From Olivibacter oleidegradans (GTDB taxonomy: Bacteria > Bacteroidota > Bacteroidia > Sphingobacteriales > Sphingobacteriaceae): 64,000 nucleotides of DNA. Made by a program: the position numbers and the translations under genes. The notes beneath the pieces were generated by a model that was not told the origin of the DNA, did no database searches, and saw only the letters and a list, made by a program, of their open reading frames with translations. The stretch covers positions 496,001 to 560,000 of the forward strand of contig NZ_JBHLWO010000001.1 in the NCBI RefSeq assembly GCF_042432805.1. Reading direction: 5' to 3'. Position 1 is the first letter of the stretch; the number at the start of each line of letters is the position of its first letter. This document shows positions 63,801-64,000 of this stretch, piece by piece.

Positions 63801-64000
63801 TTCAACAACCCCATGCCACAACCACTATTCGGATAAATTCCCCAGGTACCCCAAAACATATACATTTTACCATCATCATCCCGAAAGGTTTGGCCGTCTA
63901 AAGTAATCACATTGGGTACAAGATAATTCGGGATCACTGCCTCGGTTCCCGGTAATAGCGGAGTCCATGGGCCCGTTGGCGAATTCGATGAGGCTCCATA
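60893..64000 (-). CDS. GH43-type multidomain glycosidase, 5' end outside the window
   Basis: The frame is open to the window edge, so at least 1036 residues are visible and the start is missing. The N-terminal part is the end of a five-bladed GH43-like propeller: SSNSPTGPW, DGQTFRDDDGKMYMFWGTW, the acid-type Glu in FFEAPFMFKRNGIYYLMYS and HGPGHNSV. It is followed by an F5/8-type C (discoidin) domain (NLAFGKQISASSVYSD to ARYFRITI), a LamG-like concanavalin domain (SSFTISAWINNPN to SGAIASLKMYDYALT) and about 400 further residues, including a second beta-sandwich with DFYPYLQIQREGRLIFVRGSKDGKIWV. Likely exported arabinan- or galactan-active enzyme; substrate not fixed by motifs. Confidence 0.85.
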   Translation of the reverse strand, partial: YGASSNSPTGPWTPLLPGTEAVIPNYLVPNVITLDGQTFRDDDGKMYMFWGTWGIYPNSGCGMGLLNADMKSFAKTGIIPNTIAKDFFEAPFMFKRNGIYYLMYSAEHCEDASYKVHYVTSKEGPMGPFVYGKNSPVLVTNEDGTVHGPGHNSVLQEGDNFYIVYHRHNNPHSGGGFHRQIAVDKLEFDEEGSIKKVVPTHQGIGALAKNTIQAINLAFGKQISASSVYSDDFRADYAADDNNGTLWKAADNMHEAWWQVDLGKEECIRSVLTQFEYATWYYQYLMEYSNDGQRWKVFADRTQNTQWGSPMKDYGDVKARYFRITIKNTQLSGLNRAIWNVKIFSEPRIAYEEGKLSTPQAPVGKQESLGLLVDLEAEKYALHTADKKVANKGVLGGLFRVKNGSYTIDLVQGRKAFVFDGQSYWQSEMALPPTVGGNSSFTISAWINNPNIAKEEPIIQWASGGRDLTNASLGYGSDPAVGGVVHGGWANLAFKDIPSPNKWHHVVLVFDGTEERLYVNGKLENRGNRMLFLERSADILIGTDRRLQHFFSGAIASLKMYDYALTTQEIEKLRISAKKSAYVGSFEAKDLVFGKVKTWINKGYGKSGIELQNQDAELLAYKGQMAVYIKNGRDALLPYLKSTLDSLAYYSLVLVYADGKRKTKDTWALTALVKQRDGLYYYHSDKWEKRNELNAELMKMIPSKGIYLKSLHLLNEAKDENELKRWADSVLNLKPDKQINPTYTIHPKWVSEELAFMEVDTSLANRGYQFSFQNINNDSTSTAWQSTTHYLAQDLNKTEKRAFRFFVKNRYGFVWSSQQISLKDVEKNRFTSMREGLDLEKDFAGQYNWDGMEGGSADSLTMRQGQGVVELASAKTAWDGSSNRGPFLYKNISGNFLMQLKVNDLSGLQQRKPLGPNEVGLMVRYVNEENEQLLQNGVMLGWGIGNIVTDLDHRRKQQHNNTGFDFYPYLQIQREGRLIFVRGSKDGKIWVDFPGSPYVKPKWLDKVLQVGPYQASYSEKYGYGRLSDFNLYEFH

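Overview
The window looks like a chromosomal segment from a Bacteroidota bacterium, most likely family Sphingobacteriaceae (a Sphingobacterium/Olivibacter/Pedobacter-type soil or plant-associated organism). The evidence is three SusC/SusD outer-membrane pairs, a hybrid one-protein two-component regulator (HTCS), an ECF-sigma/FecR pair, GH16 and GH43 glycosidases, and Bacteroidota-style -7 boxes (TAnnTTTG) just upstream of several genes. Base composition is moderately AT-rich. I see no rRNA, tRNA, CRISPR array, phage or transposase gene.

Layout. 0.1-2.7 kb: a small stress/regulatory cassette (ArsR-type repressor, SRPBCC protein, DoxX-like membrane protein, YdeI-like protein, DUF4256 protein). 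2.8-9.1 kb: a Vsr-type endonuclease, a lipoprotein with a duplicated domain, a MacB/FtsX-like permease and a LytS/LytTR sensor-regulator pair. 9.1-17.8 kb (minus strand): ECF sigma factor, FecR anti-sigma, SusC, SusD and a secreted fusion of a PI-PLC/GDPD-like domain with an alkaline phosphatase, which suggests a phosphoester-scavenging system. 17.8-20.8 kb: HxlR regulator with a divergent quinone reductase, and an ABC-F ATPase. 20.9-29.8 kb: a SusC/SusD/GH16 beta-glucan-type locus, divergent from an OmpR-type two-component system that is followed by a small basic exported protein.

30.1-41.5 kb (minus strand): an iron alcohol dehydrogenase, a DHDPS-family aldolase/lyase, PdxA2, a DUF1537 acid-sugar kinase, a sodium:solute symporter and a 1356-residue HTCS form one operon facing an AraC regulator. 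This fits import and breakdown of a four-carbon (or larger) sugar acid. 41.6-42.6 kb: a SYLF lipid-binding protein and a 58-residue histone-H1-like protein.

42.6-48.6 kb (minus strand): a complete trans-4-hydroxy-L-proline pathway (AraC regulator, pyrroline-hydroxycarboxylate deaminase, 2-ketoglutarate semialdehyde dehydrogenase, hydroxyproline 2-epimerase, D-hydroxyproline dehydrogenase). Directly beside it, 49.0-56.2 kb carries a Xaa-Pro aminopeptidase-like enzyme, a DPP-IV-like peptidase, an M1 peptidase and a DUF885 metallopeptidase. 56.3-64.0 kb holds a third SusC/SusD pair and a GH43-type multidomain protein cut by the window edge. Together the right-hand 21 kb reads as a candidate locus for using proline- and hydroxyproline-rich peptides or glycoproteins. 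That combined role is inference; the individual enzyme families are well supported.
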